A stretch of DNA of 64,000 nt, from NCBI GenBank assembly GCA_028692875.1, contig JAQUWL010000006.1:16169-80168 (forward strand). Direction: 5' to 3'. Both the position numbers and the translations under genes were made by a program. Shown here in pieces: positions 19,176 to 28,401 of this stretch. The notes under the pieces were generated by a model. It saw nothing but the letters and a program-made list of their open reading frames with translations, made no database searches and was not told where the DNA came from. Position 1 is the first letter of the stretch. Each line of letters begins with the position of its first letter. Source of the DNA: Sulfurospirillaceae bacterium (GTDB lineage: Bacteria; Campylobacterota; Campylobacteria; Campylobacterales; Sulfurospirillaceae).

Positions 19176-20627
19176 CTAAAACCTAAAATATAAAAATTCT
19201 GATGGGCCACTAAGCTTAATCAGACAAATTCCAAAACAAAACACCACAAAATATAAATATTTACTAATTTTTGCATCCAATAAACTATTGGTATTTTTAA
19301 ATCCAACAACCAATACAAATGCGACTATCATCATAACGACAACGATTTTGATATCACTTGCAACATTAGCTACTGCACCGCCAAAAGAGATATTGTAAGT
19401 TTCCAAAAAACTAAGTTTATTTCTCAAAACTTCAGGCAATACAATCCCATTCAACCCGACCATACCCTTAATAACTTTGATAGCATCATCCCACTCTTTA
19501 GCTCTAAAAAATACCCAAGCAATATTTACAAAGTTAAAAGTGATAAACCAAACTAAGTATTTGTTCATAGAAAAACCAAATGACTTCCAAACCCTATGAA
19601 TCATGAGTGCTAAACCATGTAATGTACCCCAAAAGATAAAAGTCCACCCAGCACCATGCCAAAGACCACCAAGAATAAAAGTAGCGAGAAGATTGATATA
19701 AGTTCTAAACTCTCCTTGTCTATTTCCTCCTAAAGGAATATAAATATAATCTTTCAAGAACCTTGAGAGTGTCATATGCCACCTTCTCCAAAAATCTTGA
19801 ATATCCAAAGCCTTATAAGGAGAATTGAAATTAATAGGAAGTTTGATGTTAAACATTAAAGAAGCACCAATAGCCATATCTGTATAACCACTAAAATCAA
19901 AATAAAGCTGAAAGGTATAAGAGAGACTTGTTGCCCATGCTTCAAAAAGGCTAAGTGTTGTAGCCGTATCAAACCCTGCAGTTGCCCATACAGAAAAAGT
20001 ATCCGCAATAACTACTTTTTTAAATAAGCCTATTGAAAATATAAAAAGTCCTGTTGCTATATTTTTATAGTTTTTTGTTTTATTACGAATATTAGCAAAT
20101 TGGGGCATCATCTCAGAGTGATGAAGGATTGGTCCTGCTAAGAGGTGAGGAAAGTAAGTTACAAAGAGGGCATAGCGTACAAAGTTATACTCTTTTACTT
20201 TATCTTTATAGCAATCTACCAAATAGGCAATTTGGGTAAAAGTAAAGAAGCTAATGCCTAGAGGTAAGATAATATGGGGAAGCGGTACATTTGCTCCAAA
20301 GATACCATTAAAGTTATCCAGAAGAAAATCTGTATATTTGAAGTATCCTAGAAGGGATAAATTTGAAATGACAGCAAATACAAGCAATGTTTTTTTCTTG
20401 ATTGCATCATGGACTTCAACAAATGATTTACCTATAACAAAGTTAAACAACATCGATGTTAATATCAGTGGTAAATATACAGGATTCCACCAACCGTAAA
20501 ACACCAACGATGCAAAAACCAAAAAAGCAATACTTGCTGTTGTTAATCTTTTATTATTCAGGTAAAAATAGACAAAAAACGTTATCGGTAAAAATACAAA
20601 TATAAACTCGTAACTGCTAAATAGCAT
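19176..20627 (-). CDS. MBOAT family O-acyltransferase (AlgI-like)
   Basis: Polytopic membrane acyltransferase, 483 residues and about eleven helices, moving acyl (usually acetyl) groups across the membrane for glycan O-acetylation. FDFSGYTDMAIG and QDFWRRWHMTLSRFLKDYIYIPLGGNR are AlgI/DltB signatures; the catalytic histidine is in GGLWHGAGWTF. The ATG at 20627 (MLFSSYEF, GGAT upstream) is preferred over a GTG two codons earlier. Followed at 7 bases by its likely partner. No TACATGTA motif occurs in this gene or either neighbour, unlike the genes to the left. Confidence 0.92.
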   Translation of the reverse strand: MLFSSYEFIFVFLPITFFVYFYLNNKRLTTASIAFLVFASLVFYGWWNPVYLPLILTSMLFNFVIGKSFVEVHDAIKKKTLLVFAVISNLSLLGYFKYTDFLLDNFNGIFGANVPLPHIILPLGISFFTFTQIAYLVDCYKDKVKEYNFVRYALFVTYFPHLLAGPILHHSEMMPQFANIRNKTKNYKNIATGLFIFSIGLFKKVVIADTFSVWATAGFDTATTLSLFEAWATSLSYTFQLYFDFSGYTDMAIGASLMFNIKLPINFNSPYKALDIQDFWRRWHMTLSRFLKDYIYIPLGGNRQGEFRTYINLLATFILGGLWHGAGWTFIFWGTLHGLALMIHRVWKSFGFSMNKYLVWFITFNFVNIAWVFFRAKEWDDAIKVIKGMVGLNGIVLPEVLRNKLSFLETYNISFGGAVANVASDIKIVVVMMIVAFVLVVGFKNTNSLLDAKISKYLYFVVFCFGICLIKLSGPSEFLYFRF

Positions 20628-20636
20628 ACACACATC

Positions 20637-21644
20637 CTACCATAGAAAAGGTACCACTTTTACATGTTTATAAAATTCCCTACATTGTCCAGCAATAACC
20701 TCATCTGGCAAATCTGGCCATGGCAATATAAAAAATCCTTTTTTGAATAAAAACCTTTCAAATGCTTTGCTTTTCGCATTATCAATAAAAGCAAACTCAA
20801 AAGGCACACCAAACGCATCTAGTTCATAGATAGCCTCTATACGAAATTCTTTTGCCCATGTTTGTATCATCTCATAAAGTTTTCTTCTTCTATCACTCTC
20901 TTTTTGGATATCCAATAAAATAGATTTATCTTTCAATACAGGCGTTAGGTAGCAATTAGAGGGCATATTATGTTCACTATCTTTATCTGGCAAAGGTAGC
21001 ATTGAGCCTGTTTTTAGATACCGCATGATCCGCCTCATAAGCACGATACCAATCCCCATATAATGGCTAAAAATCTTTTTTTTGATATTCAGCTTTTTTA
21101 GATATGCACTATCTTCAAAACTTTCCTCACTTGATGCACTCTCATAGCCTCTGTTTTTGAGTGCCTCATTATTGATAAGCAATGCCCCACCATTGGGTAA
21201 AAAAACCGTTTTTCGGATACTCAGTAACCCTATATCACCCCTACTTCCAAGCCACTCACCCTTTTTATCTTTACTTAAAAAACCATGCGCATTATCTTCG
21301 ATGATAAGGGCACCACACTTTTGTTTGTATGCCACAAAAGGTGCTATATCTTGTGCAAAACCAAAATAATTCACCATCAATATCGCTTCACAAGATATAT
21401 CTTCAAGTATGGGACAAAGCCTTTCATCCACGTCATAAAAAGTATATTTTATCCCTAAAGTATTGATAGGAGCTAATATATCCCTGCATATAAAGGCAGG
21501 AAGATAGATACTTTTAAGAGAGAGCTTTTTCAAAACTTCTAAAAAAGCATACCGTGCATAAGGGTAAAAATAGAGATCACTTTTTTCAAAAAGTTCTGGG
21601 ATAAAGGTTGGTTTGTTAGCTATTTGAAGGTCAAAAGGCGTCAT
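20637..21644 (-). CDS. DegT/DnrJ-type PLP enzyme, divergent
   Basis: 335 residues with the aminotransferase fold type I layout of sugar aminotransferases: LIIEDNAHGF supplies the PLP-pyridine Asp, and LLSIRKTVFLPNGGAL contains the Schiff-base lysine. It is shorter and more divergent than normal DegT proteins, lacking an obvious sugar-binding glycine-rich N-terminal block. Might aminate a keto sugar made by one of the dehydratases in the window. ATGA overlap with the GT2 gene upstream. Confidence 0.7.
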   Translation of the reverse strand: MTPFDLQIANKPTFIPELFEKSDLYFYPYARYAFLEVLKKLSLKSIYLPAFICRDILAPINTLGIKYTFYDVDERLCPILEDISCEAILMVNYFGFAQDIAPFVAYKQKCGALIIEDNAHGFLSKDKKGEWLGSRGDIGLLSIRKTVFLPNGGALLINNEALKNRGYESASSEESFEDSAYLKKLNIKKKIFSHYMGIGIVLMRRIMRYLKTGSMLPLPDKDSEHNMPSNCYLTPVLKDKSILLDIQKESDRRRKLYEMIQTWAKEFRIEAIYELDAFGVPFEFAFIDNAKSKAFERFLFKKGFFILPWPDLPDEVIAGQCREFYKHVKVVPFLW

Positions 21645-22531
21645 CGTTTTATCCCCAAAATTGCAAATGCCAAAGAGATATATTTTTTAATCGCAAAAGG
21701 ATAATCCATGATAGACTTTATCAGGATGGGTATAGCTTTTTTAAACTCTCCGCTCATCTGGTAAGAGCGACCTCGATAGTATTCTACTCGTGAGCCATGT
21801 ATCTTTTTTAACTCTCTTTTATTATCGATATGTAAAGCCTCAATATGATTTAGCACAAGTGTTTTAAGGTTATTATTGATGAGTTCTATATTGCCTGACA
21901 TATTGGTGCCACTTATGTTAAAAACACCAAAAGACTCCTTGATATAGCGAAATTCTCCGACCAAAGAGAGTTTCATCCACATATCATAATCTTCAACCGC
22001 AAAATACTCTTTACGGGTATCGAACAAACCAACTTCAAGCAACTTCTCTTTTTTAACACACATCGCAGAAGTAGATAAACTATTCCCATTAAACAGCAGT
22101 TCATTATAGGGTTTAGCAAAGAGCGTTTTACCGTGTTCAAGCATGGAGTGAAAGTCACCATCTACCATTTTGTCTTCATAATGGCTAATAGCTATCACAC
22201 TAGGATGATTTTTTATCATTCTGGCGACAACTTCTAATTTCCTCGGATACCAATAATCATCCGAATCCAAAAAAGCCACCCACTCTGCTTTAGCATGTTT
22301 TATCCCTGTATTTCGACTTCCTGCTGGAGAACCACTATTTTCTTGCCAAAAATACTTCACTCGCTTATCGATATCACGATAACTTTGCACCACCGCTTTG
22401 GTCGCATCTGTTGAGCCGTTGTCCACGATGATAAGTTCAAAATCTTGGTGGGTTTGAGCGAGAACTGATTGTATCGCTACATGTAACTCTTTTTCTCGGT
22501 TATACGCAGGAATCACAATGGAAAAAAACAT
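21641..22531 (-). CDS. GT2 family glycosyltransferase
   Basis: GT-A inverting transferase, 296 residues. FSIVIPAYNREKEL, LIIVDNGSTDAT and VAFLDSDDYWYP (DxD) identify it. AVEDYDMWMKLSL is the usual catalytic E/D-D region. No membrane segments. Shares layout with the 15593-16381 GT2 but is not a close copy. Its start overlaps the preceding stop by one base (TAATG). Confidence 0.85.
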   Translation of the reverse strand: MFFSIVIPAYNREKELHVAIQSVLAQTHQDFELIIVDNGSTDATKAVVQSYRDIDKRVKYFWQENSGSPAGSRNTGIKHAKAEWVAFLDSDDYWYPRKLEVVARMIKNHPSVIAISHYEDKMVDGDFHSMLEHGKTLFAKPYNELLFNGNSLSTSAMCVKKEKLLEVGLFDTRKEYFAVEDYDMWMKLSLVGEFRYIKESFGVFNISGTNMSGNIELINNNLKTLVLNHIEALHIDNKRELKKIHGSRVEYYRGRSYQMSGEFKKAIPILIKSIMDYPFAIKKYISLAFAILGIKR

Positions 22532-23454
22532 TATTTATCCAACAACTGGAAGATTTTTTCTACTTCATTCTCTATTTTATCTTCAACTTGAAAGTTAAAA
22601 ACACTTTTAAGTTTTGCATTGTCCACATATACATCCTCATAACATATGCAATCTAGAGCATTGATCTCTAACGCCAAAGGTTTTTGGTATCGCTTTTCGT
22701 AAACCTTTTGAACACTCATCGCAATCTCTAAAATCTTCAAACTTTTTCCTGAAGAGAGATTATACGTTTCACTCTTTTTAAATCCCAAAGAAGCTTCAAC
22801 CACACGACAAACATCACCCATCCAGATGAAATCTCTTTGTGCTTTTCCATTGGTTTTAAGCATGATTTTTCCGCTTTCGTGTGCAGATTTTGCCAAATCA
22901 TTTACTACCAAATACCACTTATTGGTATCAATAGTAAGCGGACAACCATAGCTATTGGTCAATCGAAAAATAACATAATCAAGCTTACATGTAAAGGCAA
23001 ATTGCTTGATGTAATACTCCGCAAAAAGATGCGTTGAAGCATAATCATTTTTAGGCAACAAAGACGTCTGCTCGGTTATGTGTCCGCTGTTTGCTCCATA
23101 AACATGAAATGTACTCATATAGATAAATTTTTTGATACCACTTACGCTTAAAACTTCAAGAAGATTTCTCGTACCAAGGGCATTGATAAGCAGTGCACCT
23201 TTGGCATAGTTCTCTAAAAAATGCTCATTAAGACTTGCTGTGTGGATACAAAAATCAAATGGCATGGTAATTTTTGATTTTAACTCTTCAAGATTTGAGA
23301 TATCCACCTCAATCACAGTGTACGCCAAGCCCTCTAGTTTAAACTTTTCTTTTCGGCTCAACACATATACATCAAACCCTTGATGGACAAAATGGGATGT
23401 TAGCCAACTGCCAAGATTGCCAAGGCCTCCTGTGATGAGCACTTTACCACGCAT
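22531..23454 (-). CDS. NAD(P)-dependent sugar epimerase/reductase (SDR)
   Basis: Extended SDR, 307 residues: nucleotide site TGGLGNLGSW, catalytic Ser-Thr in YMSTFHVYG and the Tyr-x3-Lys replaced by Tyr-x3-H-region YASTHLFAEYYIK, i.e. the canonical YxxxK lysine is a histidine, which is unusual. FRLTNSYGCP and RDFIWMGDV are family blocks. As the last enzyme in a row with rfbF, rfbG and an RmlC-like cupin, it probably reduces or epimerises a CDP-4-keto-6-deoxyhexose. Confidence 0.75.
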   Translation of the reverse strand: MRGKVLITGGLGNLGSWLTSHFVHQGFDVYVLSRKEKFKLEGLAYTVIEVDISNLEELKSKITMPFDFCIHTASLNEHFLENYAKGALLINALGTRNLLEVLSVSGIKKFIYMSTFHVYGANSGHITEQTSLLPKNDYASTHLFAEYYIKQFAFTCKLDYVIFRLTNSYGCPLTIDTNKWYLVVNDLAKSAHESGKIMLKTNGKAQRDFIWMGDVCRVVEASLGFKKSETYNLSSGKSLKILEIAMSVQKVYEKRYQKPLALEINALDCICYEDVYVDNAKLKSVFNFQVEDKIENEVEKIFQLLDK

Positions 23455-23845
23455 AGGGTATGCTCTCCAACGCTTGATTTATCGCTTCATTGGGGTCATG
23501 TTCTAAACTTGCAAGATTTAAAAGCATATTGTTCTTCCCAACCCCTCTAAAAGCCACCCACAACCCAGCACAAACCGTCAATCTTTGGTAATTTTCAGGA
23601 GATAAAATAACACTAAAAAACGCTTTTTCATCCCAAACCACAAACTCTATCGCACCAAAAGGTACAACCAAATTGAGGGTCATCTTCGTATGTTTTTTCC
23701 ATCCTTTAATGTCACCTTGATGAATGGTAGAAAAATATGCCTCACCAAATCCCTCAAATCCAACATCACTTTTTTTCATCGCATGAAAAACATCTCCTTT
23801 GGGATGATGTATCTGCTTAAGGGGAGTTAGTATCACTCCGTCCAT
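23444..23845 (-). CDS. RmlC-like sugar 3,5-epimerase cupin
   Basis: 133-residue cupin related to dTDP-4-dehydrorhamnose 3,5-epimerases but shorter than true RmlC (about 180). GEAYFSTIHQGDIKGWKKHTKMT carries the conserved W-K-x-H region with the catalytic histidine, and LWVAFRGVG matches the RmlC W-x-x-F block. Embedded between rfbG and the SDR gene, overlapping both, so it most likely epimerises the CDP-4-keto-6-deoxyglucose made by RfbG. Confidence 0.7.
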   Translation of the reverse strand: MDGVILTPLKQIHHPKGDVFHAMKKSDVGFEGFGEAYFSTIHQGDIKGWKKHTKMTLNLVVPFGAIEFVVWDEKAFFSVILSPENYQRLTVCAGLWVAFRGVGKNNMLLNLASLEHDPNEAINQALESIPYAW

Positions 23846-24933
23846 AAAAGCCCTTTTTGCCGTGCTTTTTGTTCGTATTCTTCGATTTGGCTAAGTGTTT
23901 TATGATACATATCTTTGGTGTTACGATAAAAATCATAATACCACTCGCTTGTAAATTTAATCGTCTCTTTGTACTCCAAATTCGCCTGCCATTTGAGATA
24001 GAAAAGTGCTTTATCGCAGTTAAGCTTTAAAAGCCCCGCTTCATGAAAAGGTATATTGCCCGTTACGCTAAACGCATCTTTTGCTTCAGCAAAATGCCAA
24101 TAGCCACTCAAATCTTCCAAAAGCTGTGCTACGGTGTGATTTTGCTCAGCACGAGGTCCAAAGTTAAACGCTTCGCCATGCAAAGAAGACTCTACATGTA
24201 AGGACGACCCAAGTGCGAGATAACCCCCAAGAGGCTCTAATACATGTTGCCACGGACGCGTTGCATTGGGACTTCGTATCTCTACTTTTTCACCCTTACT
24301 CCACGCCACCATACAATCCACCACAATCCTATCTTTCGCCCAATCCCCACCACCGATAACATTTCCAGCCCTTGCAAGAGCAAGTTTTACTTTACATGTA
24401 GAAGCTTTAAAAAACGAATGAAAATAAGACTTGATGACCAGTTCAGCCGCACCTTTTGAACCACTGTAAACATCCTTGCCACCCATTTTATCATCTTCTT
24501 TATAGCCCCAAACTTGCTCGACATTGTCATACGCTTTATCGCTAGTGATGATAATGGCTGTACATGTAGGGTTTAATAAACGAAGTGCTTCTAGGATATT
24601 TGCTGTTCCCATAACATTGGAAGATATGGTCTCAATTGGATTCTCGTAAGAAGTTGAAACTATCGCCTGAGCCGCAAGATGAAATAAAAAATCTGGCTTT
24701 TCCTCAGCAATAATTTCAGTCATTTTACGTAAATCTCGTATATCTGCTACGTAATGCTTTATCTTCTTCTCTAGCCCCAACGCTTCAAACATCGAAGGCG
24801 TTGTCGGTATATCTTTAGCAATACCCACAACATTCGCACCCAGTTTTAAAAGCCAAACTGTAAGCCATGAGCCTTTAAAGCCTGTATGTCCTGTAACTAT
24901 AACTTTTTTGTTTTTATAGGTATTTTGAAACAT
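23833..24933 (-). CDS. rfbG: CDP-glucose 4,6-dehydratase
   Basis: Turns CDP-glucose into CDP-4-keto-6-deoxyglucose. 366 residues; VTGHTGFKGSWL is the RfbG-type NAD site, ITSDKAYDN the catalytic Thr-Asp-Lys segment and YSGSKGAAELVIKSY the Tyr-x3-Lys. ATRPWQHVLEPLGGYL is a strong RfbG signature. Works with RfbF (25643-26419). Three TACATGTA palindromes fall in this gene. Confidence 0.93.
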   Translation of the reverse strand: MFQNTYKNKKVIVTGHTGFKGSWLTVWLLKLGANVVGIAKDIPTTPSMFEALGLEKKIKHYVADIRDLRKMTEIIAEEKPDFLFHLAAQAIVSTSYENPIETISSNVMGTANILEALRLLNPTCTAIIITSDKAYDNVEQVWGYKEDDKMGGKDVYSGSKGAAELVIKSYFHSFFKASTCKVKLALARAGNVIGGGDWAKDRIVVDCMVAWSKGEKVEIRSPNATRPWQHVLEPLGGYLALGSSLHVESSLHGEAFNFGPRAEQNHTVAQLLEDLSGYWHFAEAKDAFSVTGNIPFHEAGLLKLNCDKALFYLKWQANLEYKETIKFTSEWYYDFYRNTKDMYHKTLSQIEEYEQKARQKGLLWTE

Positions 24934-24938
24934 TATTT

Positions 24939-25646
24939 TTATTTCCTACCATGAATAAGCAGATGATGATATACGCTATCTTCTGCATGAGGAGACTTGT
25001 CAAACACAAATATATTACAAAAAGGGAGAAAAACTTTTGCAAAAATCTTTCTACCTAAACGCCCCATCAATGAAATATGAATCTTCTCACCATGCTTGAT
25101 AGGTGATTCATTCCACAATGAATACAATGTAAAACAAGTGTTGCCAACTTTAGTTATTTCTATATCTTTAAACTCCACATTCGTGACTTCCCGCAACATA
25201 TAACTACTGGTAAACCGCATAAGATCATGTGGCATCTCATGTTCTCTATATAAAAAAGGTACGCTAATTAAAAGCCTACCTTTGGGCTTTAGTATCCTAT
25301 GAAAATCTTTTAAAATGGCCTCCACATTGCCACTATGCTCCAGAACATCCATACACAAAATCATATCGACACTTTCATCTTCGATGGGCAAAGCACGAAA
25401 AGTCTTAGCATCTAAAACGATATTGATAGAGCCACTTTGATTTTGACAAACATCGGCTTTAATATACTTCTTACATGTAAACATCGTTTCATAAGGAGAG
25501 TTACCTGCACCAAAGTCCAAAATGGTCTCATAAGGCTCAGATGTAAAACGATTTAGAAACAGATTGATATTTTTTTCAAGCACATAGTCTGGACTACAAA
25601 CGCTCACGGTGTGATGGTTCTTTCTCTCCAATACTATTCTACTCAC
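24939..25646 (-). CDS. Class I SAM-dependent methyltransferase
   Basis: 235 residues. Motif I ILDFGAGNSPYE, then IILCMDVLEHSGNVEAIL (acid/aromatic post-I block) and LKPKGRLLISVPF (motif III region) mark a class I small-molecule methyltransferase. The GTG at 25646 overlaps the rfbF stop as GTGA and has AAAGG at 7 bases; a further in-frame GTG at 25661 has no ribosome site. Substrate likely a sugar, inferred only from neighbours. Confidence 0.78.
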   Translation of the reverse strand: MSRIVLERKNHHTVSVCSPDYVLEKNINLFLNRFTSEPYETILDFGAGNSPYETMFTCKKYIKADVCQNQSGSINIVLDAKTFRALPIEDESVDMILCMDVLEHSGNVEAILKDFHRILKPKGRLLISVPFLYREHEMPHDLMRFTSSYMLREVTNVEFKDIEITKVGNTCFTLYSLWNESPIKHGEKIHISLMGRLGRKIFAKVFLPFCNIFVFDKSPHAEDSVYHHLLIHGRK

Positions 25647-26419
25647 GCCCAGCCTTTCCACGGAGCTTTATTTGTATCCCAAAGTTTATTTAAATCATTT
25701 TTATCTTTCAAGCTATCCATCGGCTTCCAAAATCCCTCATGTTTATAGGTATATATCTCGCCATCTTCTGCCAAACTTCTCAAAGGGGTTTGCTCAAAAA
25801 CAACTTCATCCCCCGCATCTATATAGTCAAATACTTTAGGTTCACATACAAAAAATCCCGCATTAACCCAACCACCATCACCCTTTGGCTTCTCTGTAAA
25901 AGCATTGACTTGATGCGTATCGGTGATATCCAAAGCACCAAATCTTCCATCTGGTTGAGCTGAAGTCATCGTCATCGCTTTGCCATGAGATTTGTGAAAT
26001 TTGACTAAAGCTTCGATATCAATGTCCGCTACACCATCACCATAAGTGAGCATAAAAGGCTCATCTCCTACAAATTTTTGTGCTTTTTTTATCCTTGCAC
26101 CCGTCATCGCATTTAAACCCGTATCCAATAAAGTAACCTTCCATGGTTCACTAGAATTATTGAGTATTTCCATCTTGTTATCTTTAAGGTCTATGGTTAC
26201 ATCGCTTTGATGTAAAAAATAGTTCGCAAAATACTCTTTAATGTAATATCCCTTATAGCCAAGCAGAACCACAAAATCATTAAACCCATAACTAGAATAT
26301 ATCTTCATAATATGCCACAAAATAGGCTTTCCACCTATCTCTACCATTGGCTTTGGTCGGATGTCTGTCTCTTCGCTAAGTCTTGTTCCAAAACCACCGG
26401 CTAAAAGTAATACTTTCAT
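25643..26419 (-). CDS. rfbF: Glucose-1-phosphate cytidylyltransferase
   Basis: Makes CDP-glucose from glucose-1-phosphate and CTP. 258 residues from the ATG at 26419, which has AAGGA at 6 bases; LLLAGGFGTRLSEET is the nucleotidyltransferase signature, KPMVEIGGKPILWHIMK and YGDGVADID (metal Asp) are RfbF-specific. Precedes methyltransferase and rfbG, forming a CDP-deoxysugar module with the cupin and SDR. Confidence 0.95.
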   Translation of the reverse strand: MKVLLLAGGFGTRLSEETDIRPKPMVEIGGKPILWHIMKIYSSYGFNDFVVLLGYKGYYIKEYFANYFLHQSDVTIDLKDNKMEILNNSSEPWKVTLLDTGLNAMTGARIKKAQKFVGDEPFMLTYGDGVADIDIEALVKFHKSHGKAMTMTSAQPDGRFGALDITDTHQVNAFTEKPKGDGGWVNAGFFVCEPKVFDYIDAGDEVVFEQTPLRSLAEDGEIYTYKHEGFWKPMDSLKDKNDLNKLWDTNKAPWKGWA

Positions 26420-26420
26420 T

Positions 26421-27620
26421 TCAATCCTTATCAATTAATGCTTGATACTGTTTTAACATTTTATCATCGGTAAAATTACATCTATATATTTCATAACCAT
26501 TTTTTGCGTGTTCTGCTACCAAAGTAGCGTCTAGCATATACTTTTCAATGGCAGATGCCATAGACTCGGCCCCATCAATTATAAAACCATTGACACCATT
26601 TTGCACCTGTATATGAGCATCGCCAACATCTGTTGTTATAACCGGCATACCAACACTCATCGCCTCTACTCTTACCAACGCAAAGCTTTCAACAATAGAA
26701 CTTAAGATAAATACATCGCAAGAGTCATAGTATTGATAAGGGTCTTTACTAAACCCTTCAAAATATATATTTTGTAACCCATACTGTGTTATTTTATGTT
26801 TAAGCATTTCCAAATAGCCAGCATCTTCTTCTTTCCCCACAATATAAAGTGCTACTTGGTTATAGCCTTTTTTTTGAAGAATATGTAATGCTTCAATAAT
26901 CAAAAGTTGATTTTTTCTCTCTCCCAACGCACCTATATTGAGTAATTTTAGCTTTTCTTTCCCTAAAATAAAATCTTTTATCTGAGTTTTCATAGCTTTA
27001 ACCCCATTATAAATGACTAATGGTTCTTGTTTTATAAATCTTTTTTGGAGTAATTCTTCTTTGGTTTGATGTGAAACACAGATAATTTTACTGCATTTAT
27101 CGATCATCGTATCTATCATATATTCAAAAGGTGTAGCTATCTTTAAAAATACTTTTGTAGCGATATTGTGAACAATATGATAATTTTTAGAACCTATCAA
27201 ATAAGCAGCCAGTGTCGTCGCCCTATTGCACTCTCCGCCAGGATATCCACCATTGTTTGAGAAAAAAACATCAATAGGATATTTTCTAAATAAAAAGAAA
27301 AAATAGACCACAAACCACAGTATCAAAGGATACCTTATCAAAAGGTTCCATGCCTTGAAACAAATAAATAAAAGCTTACGAGAAGATTTGAAACTATTTG
27401 CCATCATTCCTAGCTCTGCTAAGGTAGGAACCCCGTATCGTATCAATTCTACATTGGAAGGTAATATTGTTGCTAGTAAGATAGAAGTATCATTAGACTT
27501 GTTAACAAATACGTAAGCCTTTTTATAACTCAACCCATCTATCAAATCTCTAGCTATCTTATCGCTACCTCCAGCTACATAATTTTCGATGAAAATGGCA
27601 ATATTTTTTTCAACTAACAC
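26421..27620 (-). CDS. GT4 glycosyltransferase
   Basis: GT-B glycosyltransferase, 399 residues with a GTG start overlapping the upstream stop by 11 bases. N-terminal AGGSDKIARDLIDGL is the acceptor-side glycine loop; KLLNIGALGERKNQLLIIEA and SSIVESFALVRVEAMSVGMPVITT (E-x7-E) form the donor site. A hydrophobic segment near 93-115 suggests membrane contact. Acceptor unknown. AT-richer than genes to the left and the first of a long run without TACATGTA. Confidence 0.85.
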   Translation of the reverse strand: MLVEKNIAIFIENYVAGGSDKIARDLIDGLSYKKAYVFVNKSNDTSILLATILPSNVELIRYGVPTLAELGMMANSFKSSRKLLFICFKAWNLLIRYPLILWFVVYFFFLFRKYPIDVFFSNNGGYPGGECNRATTLAAYLIGSKNYHIVHNIATKVFLKIATPFEYMIDTMIDKCSKIICVSHQTKEELLQKRFIKQEPLVIYNGVKAMKTQIKDFILGKEKLKLLNIGALGERKNQLLIIEALHILQKKGYNQVALYIVGKEEDAGYLEMLKHKITQYGLQNIYFEGFSKDPYQYYDSCDVFILSSIVESFALVRVEAMSVGMPVITTDVGDAHIQVQNGVNGFIIDGAESMASAIEKYMLDATLVAEHAKNGYEIYRCNFTDDKMLKQYQALIDKD

Positions 27621-28395
27621 TTTTTGATTTACCCAAAATAAAAAGTGATCCTTGAATCATAAAAGGAGCTAAAAACTTCATATACTTATAAATCCAAATA
27701 GAAACCTTAAGCTCATATCGTCTTAGCTTATTATTCCTTTGAGCATCAAATTCTTTTGTATCAGCATACAAAATATGCCTTGCGTAATCAGGAAAAAATA
27801 ACTCAATTGGCTCAAAGTATTGACGGAAATGCTTCAAAGCCGAGAGATAAGAGAAAAAATGGACATGCCCAAGTGTTGTTGTTTGTAAAGCATAGTATCT
27901 ATTTTTCATATAAATATTTCTCAAAATATCAAACATATTAATCTCTATTGGAATATTGTAAATGGCATATTTTGAAATTTTTTGAAGAATGGATGATGCA
28001 CTGTCTTTGTTTGGGATATGCTCAATAACATCAATCATAAGAACTAAATCAAGGGTAAAATCAATATTCAAATCTTCCAAATAACAATTATGCGTTTTGG
28101 AAACATAAGGATTATTGCTTCTTTGAACTTCTATCATCTTTTTGGAAACATCAAGGATATGAAATTCTACAGACTTACCATGTTTGACAAAAAAATCACA
28201 CACCATCTTTCCAAGGAAACCACCACCACCACCAACATCTAGGATTTTAATAACCTCATTATTTATATTCATCGCTTTCAATAGTGGTTCAATATAAAAA
28301 AATTTGTATCCCACATCTTCTAGTGCTAAAGTGGGATTATTGGCAATATATGTCTGCGTATTGAAATCATCTTCTTTGTTTAATTTTTTTTTCAT
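27610..28395 (-). CDS. Class I methyltransferase
   Basis: 261 residues. ILDVGGGGGFLGKM is motif I, DLVLMIDVIEHIPN the post-I acidic block, and a C-terminal hydrophobic basic helix (about 236-257) may touch the membrane. The start ATG is followed by nine A (Lys-Lys-Lys), a possible slippage tract. Resembles glycan O- or N-methyltransferases of the UbiE/WbdD-like kind; substrate not deducible. Confidence 0.75.
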   Translation of the reverse strand: MKKKLNKEDDFNTQTYIANNPTLALEDVGYKFFYIEPLLKAMNINNEVIKILDVGGGGGFLGKMVCDFFVKHGKSVEFHILDVSKKMIEVQRSNNPYVSKTHNCYLEDLNIDFTLDLVLMIDVIEHIPNKDSASSILQKISKYAIYNIPIEINMFDILRNIYMKNRYYALQTTTLGHVHFFSYLSALKHFRQYFEPIELFFPDYARHILYADTKEFDAQRNNKLRRYELKVSIWIYKYMKFLAPFMIQGSLFILGKSKSVS

Positions 28396-28401
28396 TGTTT
28401 G

